Notes under the pieces: model-generated
Told to the model about the DNA's origin: nothing
Database searches by the model: none
Seen by the model: the letters and a program-made list of their open reading frames with translations, nothing else
Assembly (NCBI GenBank): GCA_946007445.1
Contig: CAMGAL010000132.1
Span: 1-6,361, forward strand
Direction of reading: 5' to 3'
From: an uncultured Mediterranea sp.
GTDB lineage: Bacteria > Bacteroidota > Bacteroidia > Bacteroidales > Bacteroidaceae
Length of the DNA stretch: 6,361 nt
Made by a program: the position numbers and the translations under genes
Part shown: positions 1 to 5,525 of the stretch, in pieces
How the letters are laid out: every line of letters starts with the position of its first letter
Position numbering within the stretch: the stretch's first letter is position 1

Positions 1-475
1 CTGCCTCCAGCTGGGCAGGGGTGATCTTGAAGTCCTGCTCGATGCCGGCAGCCACAATGACGGGTACACCTTCGGCCAGCTTCACCATTTCGGGATAGCT
101 CACCCAGTAGGGGGCGGGCACGATTACCTCGTCGCCTGCATTGACCAGAGCCAGGATGGTGTTGCACACCGACTGCTTGGCACCGTTGGCACAAGAGATT
201 TGGGCGGCGCTGTATTCCAGGCCGTTCTCGTTCTTCAACTTCGCCACGATGGCATTGCGCAGTGCCGGGTAGCCGGCTACGGGTGAGTAGCGCGAGAAGT
301 TGTCGTCAATGGCCTGCTTGGCAGCCTCCTTGATGTGGTCGGGTGTATTGAAATCGGGCTCACCCACACTGAGGTTGATGACATCGATGCCTTGTGCCTT
401 GAGTTCGGCACTCTTTTGTGACATGGCTAACGTGGCCGATGGCGACAGGCTGTTCAAACGATTAGAAAGATTCAT
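1..475 (-). CDS. Aspartate aminotransferase (class I PLP aminotransferase), C-terminus cut off by window edge
   Basis: This is the first 158 residues of a fold-type I aminotransferase that would move an amino group between aspartate and 2-oxoglutarate using PLP in the cytoplasm. Visible family signatures are NLSVGEPDF at 34-42 (substrate-binding N-terminal segment), YSPVAGYPALR at 63-73, ANGAKQ at 96-101 (PLP-phosphate loop, GGKQ in many relatives) and PAPYWVSYP at 120-128, where W124 would stack on the cofactor ring. The Schiff-base lysine lies beyond the window edge, so catalytic competence cannot be checked. The ATG at 473-475 gives the usual N-terminus (MNLSNRLNSLSPSATLAMSQKS). It starts 42 bases after the ribBA stop; that gap has no TAnnTTTG box or clear Shine-Dalgarno, so co-transcription with ribBA is likely. 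The family is certain. Exact substrate is less so: subgroup I-beta/gamma enzymes can also accept prephenate or aromatic amino acids. Confidence 0.9.
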   Translation of the reverse strand, partial: MNLSNRLNSLSPSATLAMSQKSAELKAQGIDVINLSVGEPDFNTPDHIKEAAKQAIDDNFSRYSPVAGYPALRNAIVAKLKNENGLEYSAAQISCANGAKQSVCNTILALVNAGDEVIVPAPYWVSYPEMVKLAEGVPVIVAAGIEQDFKITPAQLEA

Positions 476-517
476 ATGTTTTGAGTTTTTGATTTTGAGT
501 TCTATAGATTCATATTA

Positions 518-1732
518 TTATTTATTCAGATGCAAGGTATGTCCCATGCGTTCCTTCTTGGTGCGGAGGTAGCGTTCGTTGTAGGGGTTGGGCAGGCTTT
601 CGATGGGCACATTCTCAGTAATCTCCAGGCCGTATGCCTCCAGTCCGACACGCTTCACGGGGTTGTTGGTTATCAAGCGCATTTGGTGTACACCCAGTTC
701 GCGCAGGATTTGTGCACCTACGCCATAGTCGCGCTCATCGGCCAGGTGACCCAGGCAGAGGTTGGCATCGACGGTGTCCATGCCGTTCTCTTGCAGCTTG
801 TAGGCGCGCATTTTCTCCATCAGGCCGATGCCTCGTCCCTCCTGGTTGAGGTAGACCACGACTCCCTTGCCGGCCTGCTCGATCATCGTCATGGCCTGAT
901 GCAGCTGGTCGCCGCAATCGCAACGCATGGAGCCGAAGATGTCGCCCGTGGCGCATGAGGAGTGTACGCGCACCAGGATGGGTTCGTTGGCTTTCCACTC
1001 CCCCTTGTAGAGGGCCACATGCACCAGTCCGGTGGACTTCTGCCGGAACGGTATCAGGCGGAAGTGGCCGTAGGCGGTGGGCATATCCACCTCTTCGCCC
1101 TTCTCCACGATGGACTCTTCACGCAGGCGGTAGGCTATGAGGTCGCGGATGGAGATGAGCTTCAATCCATACTCGTCGGCCACGCGGCGCAGTTCGGGCA
1201 GGCGGGCCATGGTGCCGTCTTCGCTCATGATTTCCATCAAGGCTCCGGCCGGATAGAGTCCTGCCAGACGGGCCAGGTCGATGGTTGCCTCTGTGTGGCC
1301 GGCGCGGCGCAGCACACCCTTGTCCTGCGCATAGAGCGGATTGATATGTCCCGGACGGCCAAAGGTGGCCGGTGTGGAAGTGGGGTCGGCCAGCGCCCGG
1401 ATGGTGGCGGCGCGGTCGGCGGCAGAGACACCGGTGGTACAGCCCTCGAGCTTGTCGATGGTGACGGTGAAAGGGGTGCCCAGTACCGAGGTGTTGTCTT
1501 GCACTTGATGGGGCAAGTCCAACTCTTGGCAACGGGACAGGGTGATGGGGGCACAAAGTACGCCGCGGGCATGTTTCAGCATGAAGTTTACCTTTTCGGG
1601 GGTAATCTTCTCTGCGGCAATGATGAGGTCGCCTTCGTTCTCGCGGTCTTCGTCGTCGACCACAATCACAAAATTACCGGCCTTGAATTCCTCAATGGCC
1701 TCTTCAATGGTATTCAGTTTCACTTGTTCCAT
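518..1732 (-). CDS. ribBA: Bifunctional 3,4-dihydroxy-2-butanone-4-phosphate synthase / GTP cyclohydrolase II
   Basis: This 404-residue cytoplasmic enzyme supplies both precursors of riboflavin. The N-terminal half (about 1-200) turns ribulose 5-phosphate into 3,4-dihydroxy-2-butanone 4-phosphate plus formate. It keeps the acidic loop [10 protein letters not shown] (26-35) with R30, E31, E33 and D35, plus H146 in GHTEA and E167. These match E. coli RibB residues 37, 38, 40, 42, 153 and 174 with a constant offset of 7, so the domain looks active. The C-terminal half (about 206-400) opens GTP to the diaminopyrimidine. It has zinc ligands C260, C271 and C273 ([18 protein letters not shown]), QEGRGIGL at 297-304, ADERDYG at 331-337 and TNNP at 355-358. 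Length is normal for RibBA. The ATG at 1730-1732 lies inside the 3' end of the permease gene (13-base overlap, different frame), which suggests translational coupling. No FMN riboswitch is possible directly upstream, since that DNA is coding. Confidence 0.97.
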   Translation of the reverse strand: MEQVKLNTIEEAIEEFKAGNFVIVVDDEDRENEGDLIIAAEKITPEKVNFMLKHARGVLCAPITLSRCQELDLPHQVQDNTSVLGTPFTVTIDKLEGCTTGVSAADRAATIRALADPTSTPATFGRPGHINPLYAQDKGVLRRAGHTEATIDLARLAGLYPAGALMEIMSEDGTMARLPELRRVADEYGLKLISIRDLIAYRLREESIVEKGEEVDMPTAYGHFRLIPFRQKSTGLVHVALYKGEWKANEPILVRVHSSCATGDIFGSMRCDCGDQLHQAMTMIEQAGKGVVVYLNQEGRGIGLMEKMRAYKLQENGMDTVDANLCLGHLADERDYGVGAQILRELGVHQMRLITNNPVKRVGLEAYGLEITENVPIESLPNPYNERYLRTKKERMGHTLHLNK

Positions 1733-3624
1733 ATTTGATTGGTTATAAGTTGACAGATTTCATCGTTGGTCTTCACCACCCGCTCCATGTCTTTGTCCAA
1801 GCGGATGCGGAAGGCCCAGACGCGGAAGTAGAAGAACAGTCCCACGGGTACCACCAGACCGCACAACAGGTTGAGCCAGTAGTTGTGGAAGGGGCGCACA
1901 TGGGCATAGACTGGTATGATGGGGTAGTTGTGGAGGGTAGCTATCAGATGGGCCGAGCGGGTGTTGCCCATCTCTTCGATAAGTAGCTCCATGTGTTCGT
2001 TGATGCCCACCATCTCTTCGTCGCGGTGGCCCACCATCCAGAGACGGAAGTAGTTGGGAGCCCGGCGCAGCTGCTTGCGCTTGGCGTATGCCTGGCATTC
2101 GGCCGAGAGAGCCTGCAGACGTTCGGGAAGGGTCTCATAGTCGGGATCGTTGATAATCACCTCTTTGCGGAAGATGTGCCGCACACTGCGGATGCCCAGC
2201 ACCCGCTTGAACCACTCCACGTAGGCATCGGCATTGAGCACCACCGAGTCGTTGTTGGACTTATAGGTCAAGAAGGCTCCCAAGGGGGCCAGAATGGCGG
2301 TACTGGTCCACATGCCCATCCAGACAATCCACTTGCCGTCTCGGGCCATCTTGAAGCCGGTGTTGTTGATGATGTAGTAGATGATGAATATCAGCACCGA
2401 TACCACGACGGGCATACCCAGTCCACCCTTGCGGATGATGCCGCCCAGTGGCGCTCCGATGAAGAAGAACACCAGGCAGGCCAAGGAGAGGGTCAGCTTC
2501 TCGTGCCAGGCCGTCTGGTGGCGGCGCAAGTTCTTGTCGGTGGCATCCATGTTGTAGCTCTTGAAGCTCCAGTCGCTGCCGGCACTCTCGGCGCGGCTCA
2601 CGGCTGAGTTGTATATCTGCTGCTTCTCCAGCAGGGTGGATGCTTGCAGCAGGCTGTCCACGTTGTAGTCGCTGATGCGGGCCTCTTCGATTTTCAGTGT
2701 GTCGCCTGAGCTCAGGTGGCCCGCCACCTGGTAGGTGCTGCCCATGGCCTCCTGGTAGTAGGCACGGCCTATGCTGTCGGTCTCTACGGTCATGGAGTCA
2801 ATGTCAGCCTGCAGCATGGCCATGTTCTTGCTGTTGGACTGGCTGCTCATGAAGCCCGCGTCCACCATGTTGAAGTCGGAGTCAAACTCGATGATGGCAT
2901 GTTTCTCGCGGAAGCTCTCCCGGCGGTACGGCACGTTCTTCTGACTCATGTTCTGCGACTTCAGGTTCTCGAACTGCTCGCCGTCGTACAGGTGGAGGTA
3001 GAGGTGCTGCTTGTCGGCGGTCATCTCCAGCCGGCCGGAGTCGGCCTTGATGATTAGGGCATTTGCGAATCCCTGCTCCCGGTTGTATAGCAGCACGGCG
3101 TAGAGCCCACCCGTCTTGCGGTCTTTGTGCTTCACGTAGAGGTTGTAGCCCTCTATCTCGTCATAGAACACCCCTTCGGGAATGTCCACCTCGGGCGACT
3201 TCTGCTTCATGGAGAATAGCAGGGTCCACAGCTTGGTCTGTGCCTGGGGGCCGATGACGTTCTGAAAGTAGAAGGAGACGCCACAGACCAGGCAGATGAA
3301 TATCACCAGCGGACGGATAATCTTCAGCAGCGAGATGCCGGCGGCCTTCATGGCCAGCAGCTCAACCCGCTCGCCGAAGTTGCCGAAGGTGATGAGTGCC
3401 GCCAGCAGTACGGCCAGAGGTAAGGAGACCGGCACCAGCGTCAGCGCCGAGTAGAAGAAGAACTGCCCCAGCACGCTCAGCTCCAGTCCTTTGCCCACCA
3501 TCTCGTCGACATATTTCCAAAGGAACTGCATCATGAAGATGAAGAGGCAGATGAAGAATGTGCCCGCAAAGAGCAGACAGAAACTCTTGAGTATAAAAAT
3601 ATCTAACTTTTTGATGCGCAGCAT
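1720..3624 (-). CDS. LptF/LptG family lipopolysaccharide export permease (YjgP/YjgQ), long Bacteroidetes form
   Basis: This is an inner-membrane permease of the Lpt machine, which with LptB ATPase extracts lipopolysaccharide and passes it to LptC/LptA. From the ATG at 3622-3624 it has 634 residues. I prefer this start because [15 protein letters not shown] gives the family's cytoplasmic N-terminus directly before helix 1; the frame also opens at a GTG nine codons upstream (3649-3651), but that GTG lies in the candidate promoter. Hydrophobic segments by eye: about 11-36, 53-81 and 101-123, then a periplasmic region of about 250 residues (beta-jellyroll expected, ending in a helix-rich stretch), then 377-397, 403-423 and 431-454. 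[15 protein letters not shown] at 84-98 is the conserved loop expected to contact LptB. E. coli LptF/LptG have about 360 residues; the excess here is a longer periplasmic part and a C-terminal tail of about 180 residues with a possible seventh helix at 583-603. I cannot tell LptF from LptG. Confidence 0.92.
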   Translation of the reverse strand: MLRIKKLDIFILKSFCLLFAGTFFICLFIFMMQFLWKYVDEMVGKGLELSVLGQFFFYSALTLVPVSLPLAVLLAALITFGNFGERVELLAMKAAGISLLKIIRPLVIFICLVCGVSFYFQNVIGPQAQTKLWTLLFSMKQKSPEVDIPEGVFYDEIEGYNLYVKHKDRKTGGLYAVLLYNREQGFANALIIKADSGRLEMTADKQHLYLHLYDGEQFENLKSQNMSQKNVPYRRESFREKHAIIEFDSDFNMVDAGFMSSQSNSKNMAMLQADIDSMTVETDSIGRAYYQEAMGSTYQVAGHLSSGDTLKIEEARISDYNVDSLLQASTLLEKQQIYNSAVSRAESAGSDWSFKSYNMDATDKNLRRHQTAWHEKLTLSLACLVFFFIGAPLGGIIRKGGLGMPVVVSVLIFIIYYIINNTGFKMARDGKWIVWMGMWTSTAILAPLGAFLTYKSNNDSVVLNADAYVEWFKRVLGIRSVRHIFRKEVIINDPDYETLPERLQALSAECQAYAKRKQLRRAPNYFRLWMVGHRDEEMVGINEHMELLIEEMGNTRSAHLIATLHNYPIIPVYAHVRPFHNYWLNLLCGLVVPVGLFFYFRVWAFRIRLDKDMERVVKTNDEICQLITNQIWNK

Positions 3625-3650
3625 ATCAGTTGTACCTACAAATGAGAGCA

Positions 3651-3683
3651 CAAATGTAGCACAAAAAAACTAAAAACCACAAG
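3651..3683 (-). promoter_or_regulatory. Candidate Bacteroides-type promoter for lptFG-ribBA-aspartate aminotransferase
   Basis: On the minus strand a TACATTTG box (3658 down to 3651) matches TAnnTTTG fully. Exactly 21 bases upstream is CTTG (3683-3680), three of four bases of the -33 TTTG. Transcription would start roughly 20 bases before the permease ATG at 3624. The upstream element overlaps the hairpin at the end of the START-like gene. The match is by eye only. Confidence 0.6.
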
Positions 3684-3710
3684 TCCGACGCAAAGTATCG
3701 ACCTGTGATT
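3662..3710 (-). terminator. Candidate intrinsic terminator at the end of the START-like gene
   Basis: On the minus strand AATCACAGGTC (3710-3700) pairs with GACTTGTGGTT (3685-3675). That is 11 pairs, two of them G-U, around a 14-base loop, followed by a T-rich tract (TTTTAG then seven T) down to 3662. The stem covers the last codons of the START-like gene and its TAG stop lies within the T-tract. A ribosome reading to the stop could open the hairpin, so termination may be partial. Confidence 0.55.
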
Positions 3711-4056
3711 CCCACAAATCGCACAAATCGTCGGCCTCATCGTCGGGAGCAAAGTCGGTAATCTCTAACGTGAAGTCGTTGGTCAATTCGCTGTTTGTCA
3801 TCTTTATTTCGAAGAACTCGTGGTGGTCGGGATTGTCTGCCCATCGGAAACGAATGAACGAATAGGCACGTATCGCTGTGATGGAGGCCGTGCGGCTCTC
3901 GGTCTTCCCCCAGTAGAAAGTCACTGTTTTCTCGTCCGATACGACTCGGTCGGCAAACCAGCTCTCCAATCCCGATGGGGTGCTGATGGCGGCCCACAGG
4001 ATGTTTTTGGAGGTGGCTTTCAAGGCATATTCCAAATGTATTTTTTGCTTTTTCAT
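3670..4056 (-). CDS. START-like domain protein (SRPBCC superfamily, Bacteroidetes family)
   Basis: This small soluble protein of 128 residues has no signal peptide or membrane segment. It resembles the Bacteroidetes START-like family (helix-grip SRPBCC fold, related to AHSA1/polyketide-cyclase proteins). Recognisable points are the opening KIHLEYALKATSKNILWAAIS (5-25), STPSGLESWFAD (25-36), the strand KTVTFYWGK (43-51), FIRFRWAD (67-74), the long strand through KMTNSELTNDFTLEITDFA (85-103), and a C-terminal helix ending in LRRTCGF (122-128). In this superfamily the grip forms a pocket for a hydrophobic ligand; the ligand and role here are unknown to me. It is transcribed in the same direction as the permease gene, 45 bases upstream of the permease ATG, but a hairpin and a candidate promoter lie between them. 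Lipid binding next to a lipid exporter is suggestive only. The ATG at 4054-4056 is supported by the conserved MKKxKxHLEY opening. Confidence 0.85.
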   Translation of the reverse strand: MKKQKIHLEYALKATSKNILWAAISTPSGLESWFADRVVSDEKTVTFYWGKTESRTASITAIRAYSFIRFRWADNPDHHEFFEIKMTNSELTNDFTLEITDFAPDDEADDLCDLWESQVDTLRRTCGF

Positions 4057-4077
4057 ACGTATCTTCAGTTAATGGCC

Positions 4078-4109
4078 GAAAGATAGATACTTTTTTCCAT
4101 TTACCGAAA
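4078..4109 (-). promoter_or_regulatory. Weak candidate promoter for the START-like gene
   Basis: On the minus strand TATCTTTC (4085-4078) matches TAnnTTTG at all but the last base. It is preceded at 20 bases by TTTC (4109-4106), three of four bases of the -33 element. It ends about 22 bases before the ATG at 4056. Both boxes are imperfect, so this is tentative. It would fire away from the tRNA promoter in the same gap. Confidence 0.35.
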
Positions 4110-4144
4110 GAAAGAGTAGAAAAATAAAAAAAATCAGTGTTTTT

Positions 4145-4175
4145 TTTGGTAGTCTAAAAATTATGCCTACCTTTG
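4145..4175 (+). promoter_or_regulatory. Bacteroides sigma-ABfr-type promoter for the tRNA gene
   Basis: TTTG at 4145-4148, a 19-base spacer and TACCTTTG at 4168-4175 match the Bacteroides -33/-7 consensus at every fixed position. Transcription would start near 4182, leaving a leader of about 15 bases before the mature tRNA 5' end. The T-run and A/T-rich bases just upstream could act as an upstream element. This is the best promoter match in the window. Confidence 0.85.
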
Positions 4176-4196
4176 CACCCGCAATCGAGAAACGAT

Positions 4197-4270
4197 GGCG
4201 GGATAGCTCAGCTGGTTAGAGCGCATGATTCATAATCATGAGGTCCCCGGTTCAATCCCGGGTCCCGCTA
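4197..4270 (+). tRNA. tRNA-Met (anticodon CAT), probably the elongator
   Basis: A 74-base cloverleaf folds cleanly: acceptor GGCGGGA with TCCCGCT (seven pairs, first one G-U), D stem GCTC/GAGC, anticodon stem CATGA/TCATG with loop TTCATAA (CAT at 4231-4233), variable loop AGGTC, T stem CCCGG/CCGGG with loop TTCAATC, and discriminator A at 4270. The anticodon stem lacks the three consecutive G-C pairs of initiator tRNA, so this is elongator Met or the CAU-reading isoleucine tRNA that TilS modifies to lysidine. The D-arm and anticodon arm look more like elongator Met. CCA is not encoded: the next bases are CTA. It is the only plus-strand gene, with its own promoter and terminator. Confidence 0.95.
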
Positions 4271-4286
4271 CTAGATTTAGAATAAG

Positions 4287-4326
4287 GACTGTTGAGTGGC
4301 TTCCACACTTGATGGTCTTTTTTTTT
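4287..4326 (+). terminator. Intrinsic terminator of the tRNA gene
   Basis: GACTGTTGAGTG (4287-4298) pairs along its full length with CACTTGATGGTC (4306-4317). That is 12 pairs, four of them G-U, around the seven-base loop GCTTCCA, followed by nine T (4318-4326). On the other strand the four G-U pairs become A-C mismatches and no T-run follows, so it is directional and serves the tRNA. Its T-run overlaps the stop codon of the facing lipoprotein gene. Confidence 0.85.
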
Positions 4327-4891
4327 ATGGGTTTCTGATGGAATCCTCTACCGAGGCAGGAGCCTCCTCCAATTCTTCCCGTTCTATCCGTAAGTTCCCG
4401 TTCGCTTCTACGGTGATGCGCAGAGGCAGGTAGAGGTCGGTCTGCGGATAGCAGATGCTGGCCGAGAAGGCCAATCCCGAGGGAGTCACCTCGTTGAATA
4501 CCAAGGCTTCGAGAATGGCGTAGCGCAGGAAACGGGCGTCCACCCAAGCGGCAAAGTCGTTCTTGGTAAATTCACGGTCCACAATCGTCCGGTTGTTGCA
4601 CTCCACGCGTAGCTTGATGCGGTTGTCTACAAACTTCTCTCCCTGCTCGTTGGTCACGATGGGGAGCGACCGGTCGGCCTGGCGCGATACGGTGGTGTGG
4701 TAGTTCTTGCCACGGAAGGTGACATCCTCATGTGCCAGTGAGCTTTGCATGGCTTGAGGTGCACCGCTTCGGATGCTGTCGGTCGTCCAAACTGCTTCCC
4801 CCTTTGAACTGTCACCTGCCCGGGAGGAGCACGCTGCACACAGGGCACCCATCAGGACGCAAGCCATATATATCATCACTCTATGTTTCAT
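4325..4891 (-). CDS. Putative lipoprotein, DUF4738-like
   Basis: This 188-residue protein has a bacterial lipoprotein signal: positive start (MKHR), hydrophobic core to about 20, and C21 as likely lipidated cysteine, followed by SSRAGDSSKGE. The lipobox LCAAC is imperfect, with Cys at -3. The mature part has the pattern I associate with the Bacteroidales family DUF4738: RGKNYHTTVSRQADRSLPIV (60-79), KFVDNRIKLRV, DREFTKNDFAAWVD, the helix RFLRYAILEALVFN, then SASICYPQTDLYLPLRITVE and a charged end. The assignment is from memory of the pattern. No function is known to me, and lipidation with periplasmic or outer-membrane location is inferred. The start at 4889-4891 is the one giving a complete signal peptide. 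It faces the tRNA gene across almost no spacer and I see no terminator of its own before the tRNA. Confidence 0.8.
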   Translation of the reverse strand: MKHRVMIYMACVLMGALCAACSSRAGDSSKGEAVWTTDSIRSGAPQAMQSSLAHEDVTFRGKNYHTTVSRQADRSLPIVTNEQGEKFVDNRIKLRVECNNRTIVDREFTKNDFAAWVDARFLRYAILEALVFNEVTPSGLAFSASICYPQTDLYLPLRITVEANGNLRIEREELEEAPASVEDSIRNP

Positions 4892-4901
4892 TGTCTTTCA
4901 T
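4881..4901 (-). other. Six-codon ORF overlapping the lipoprotein start
   Basis: An ATG at 4901-4899 opens MKDNET and stops at TAG (4883-4881), reading in another frame across the lipoprotein ATG at 4891. Its first 13 bases repeat the start of the Nudix gene. It may be a chance product of that repeat, or it may compete with or feed ribosomes to the lipoprotein start. No evidence of translation is available from sequence. Confidence 0.25.
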
Positions 4902-4902
4902 T
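4889..4902. repeat. 14-base direct repeat, copy 1 (lipoprotein start region)
   Basis: On the minus strand the 14 bases AATGAAAGACAATG end in the lipoprotein ATG. An identical 14-mer lies at 5512-5525 around the Nudix start. The two copies differ in which ATG is used: here the second, there the first. Confidence 0.6.
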
Positions 4903-4914
4903 TGATTGGTTGCG

Positions 4915-4946
4915 CAAAGTAACAAAAAGCGGCGGATAAAAGCAAG
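4915..4946 (-). promoter_or_regulatory. Candidate Bacteroides-type promoter for the lipoprotein gene
   Basis: On the minus strand TTACTTTG (4922-4915) matches TAnnTTTG at all but the second base, with CTTG (4946-4943) exactly 20 bases upstream. It ends 23 bases before the lipoprotein ATG at 4891. The upstream element sits in the loop of the hairpin that may end the queA-like/nudix transcript. Confidence 0.5.
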
Positions 4947-4966
4947 TGTCCGACCGTTTTATCTGC
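4924..4966 (-). terminator. Possible intrinsic terminator after the Nudix gene
   Basis: On the minus strand GCAGATAAAA (4966-4957) pairs with TTTTATCCGC (4941-4932) with a single A-C mismatch, around a 15-base loop. Three bases (CGC) and five T (4928-4924) follow. The core stem is AT-rich and the T-run short, so it is weaker than the tRNA terminator. Confidence 0.4.
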
Positions 4967-4975
4967 ACCGGTTGC

Positions 4976-5524
4976 CTACTTTTTTACCTCGTGTGGGCTC
5001 AGCGTGCCGCCTTCCGGCTGTTCCTGAAGGAAACCAAGGCGGATGATTTCACTCTCGAAGTTGGGCGTGAAGGTGCCGCTATGCAGCTGCAGCCGTATCC
5101 CCTCCAGGCTCCAGAAGCGACCGCCGTCCAGCTCGTCGCTGGGGCTGACGGGGCCGTCGTAGGTGGTGCGATGGACAAAGACCAGTTCGCGCTCGCGGGC
5201 CGACTCGAACACATAGTGCGTGAGCCGCTGAGGCTCGAAGTCGCTGATGCCCAACTCCTCGCGGACCTCGCGACGCAGGGCCATCTCCACACTCTCGCCC
5301 AGATCGACGTGTCCGCCTACCGAGGTGTCCCACCGCCCCGGCTGGATGTCTTTCCAGTCGGGGCGACGTTGCAGGTAGAGCTCTCCGCGGCTGTTGAACA
5401 GGTGGAGGTGTACCACGGGGTGCAGCAACTTGCTGCCGTTGTGACATTCGCCGCGCGTGGCGGCTCCGGTGATGTTGCCCTCTTCGTCCACCAGGGGGAA
5501 CATCTCTTGTGCATTGTCTTTCAT
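4976..5524 (-). CDS. Nudix hydrolase, IPP-isomerase/YfcD-like subgroup
   Basis: This 182-residue cytoplasmic Nudix protein would hydrolyse a nucleoside-diphosphate-linked substrate with Mg2+. The Nudix box (G x5 E x7 REUxEExGU) is complete at 71-93, from GHVDLGE to REVREELGI, with metal-binding candidates E86, E89 and E90. The N-terminus FPLVDEEGNITGAATRGECH (9-28) and HPVVHLHLFNSRGELYLQRR (35-54) resemble the branch related to type 1 isopentenyl-diphosphate isomerase. The isomerase's catalytic Cys (in SVCGH) is Gly70 here (SVGGH), so I expect a hydrolase; the substrate is unknown. I chose the ATG at 5522-5524: it gives the normal family N-terminus, and the in-frame extension up to 5839 is unlike any Nudix sequence and lies over the queA-like gene. 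The start overlaps the queA-like stop as ATGA, so the two are almost surely co-transcribed and translationally coupled. Confidence 0.92.
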   Translation of the reverse strand: MKDNAQEMFPLVDEEGNITGAATRGECHNGSKLLHPVVHLHLFNSRGELYLQRRPDWKDIQPGRWDTSVGGHVDLGESVEMALRREVREELGISDFEPQRLTHYVFESARERELVFVHRTTYDGPVSPSDELDGGRFWSLEGIRLQLHSGTFTPNFESEIIRLGFLQEQPEGGTLSPHEVKK

Positions 5525-5525
5525 T
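5512..5525. repeat. 14-base direct repeat, copy 2 (Nudix start region)
   Basis: AATGAAAGACAATG on the minus strand contains the ATGA overlap of the queA-like stop and the Nudix start, and encodes the first four Nudix residues MKDN. It is identical to the sequence at 4889-4902. Confidence 0.6.

Larger units (their letters stand above)
4057..4196. other. AT-rich divergent intergenic region
   Basis: This 140-base gap separates the minus-strand START-like gene from the plus-strand tRNA. It holds the strong tRNA promoter and a weaker candidate START-like promoter back to back, about 36 bases apart at their nearest boxes, with an A-run and a T-run between them. I see no operator-like palindrome or small ORF. 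Confidence 0.6.

Noticed and set aside
962..1738. Plus-strand open frame of 258 codons opposite ribBA
   Set aside because: It is fully antisense to a gene with intact catalytic motifs, has no recognisable domain, and arises from GC-rich codon positions.
1993..2607. Plus-strand open frame of 204 codons opposite the permease
   Set aside because: Its His/Gly/Val-rich composition is typical of an antisense shadow; the minus-strand reading has clear membrane segments.
3625..3651. GTG start nine codons upstream of the permease ATG
   Set aside because: The added MLSFVGTTD segment is not typical of the family and overlaps the candidate promoter; the ATG gives the expected MLRIKKLD start.
4250..4275. 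tRNA 3' end as an integration (att) site
   Set aside because: No second copy of the tRNA 3' end, integrase or foreign-looking cargo is visible in the window.
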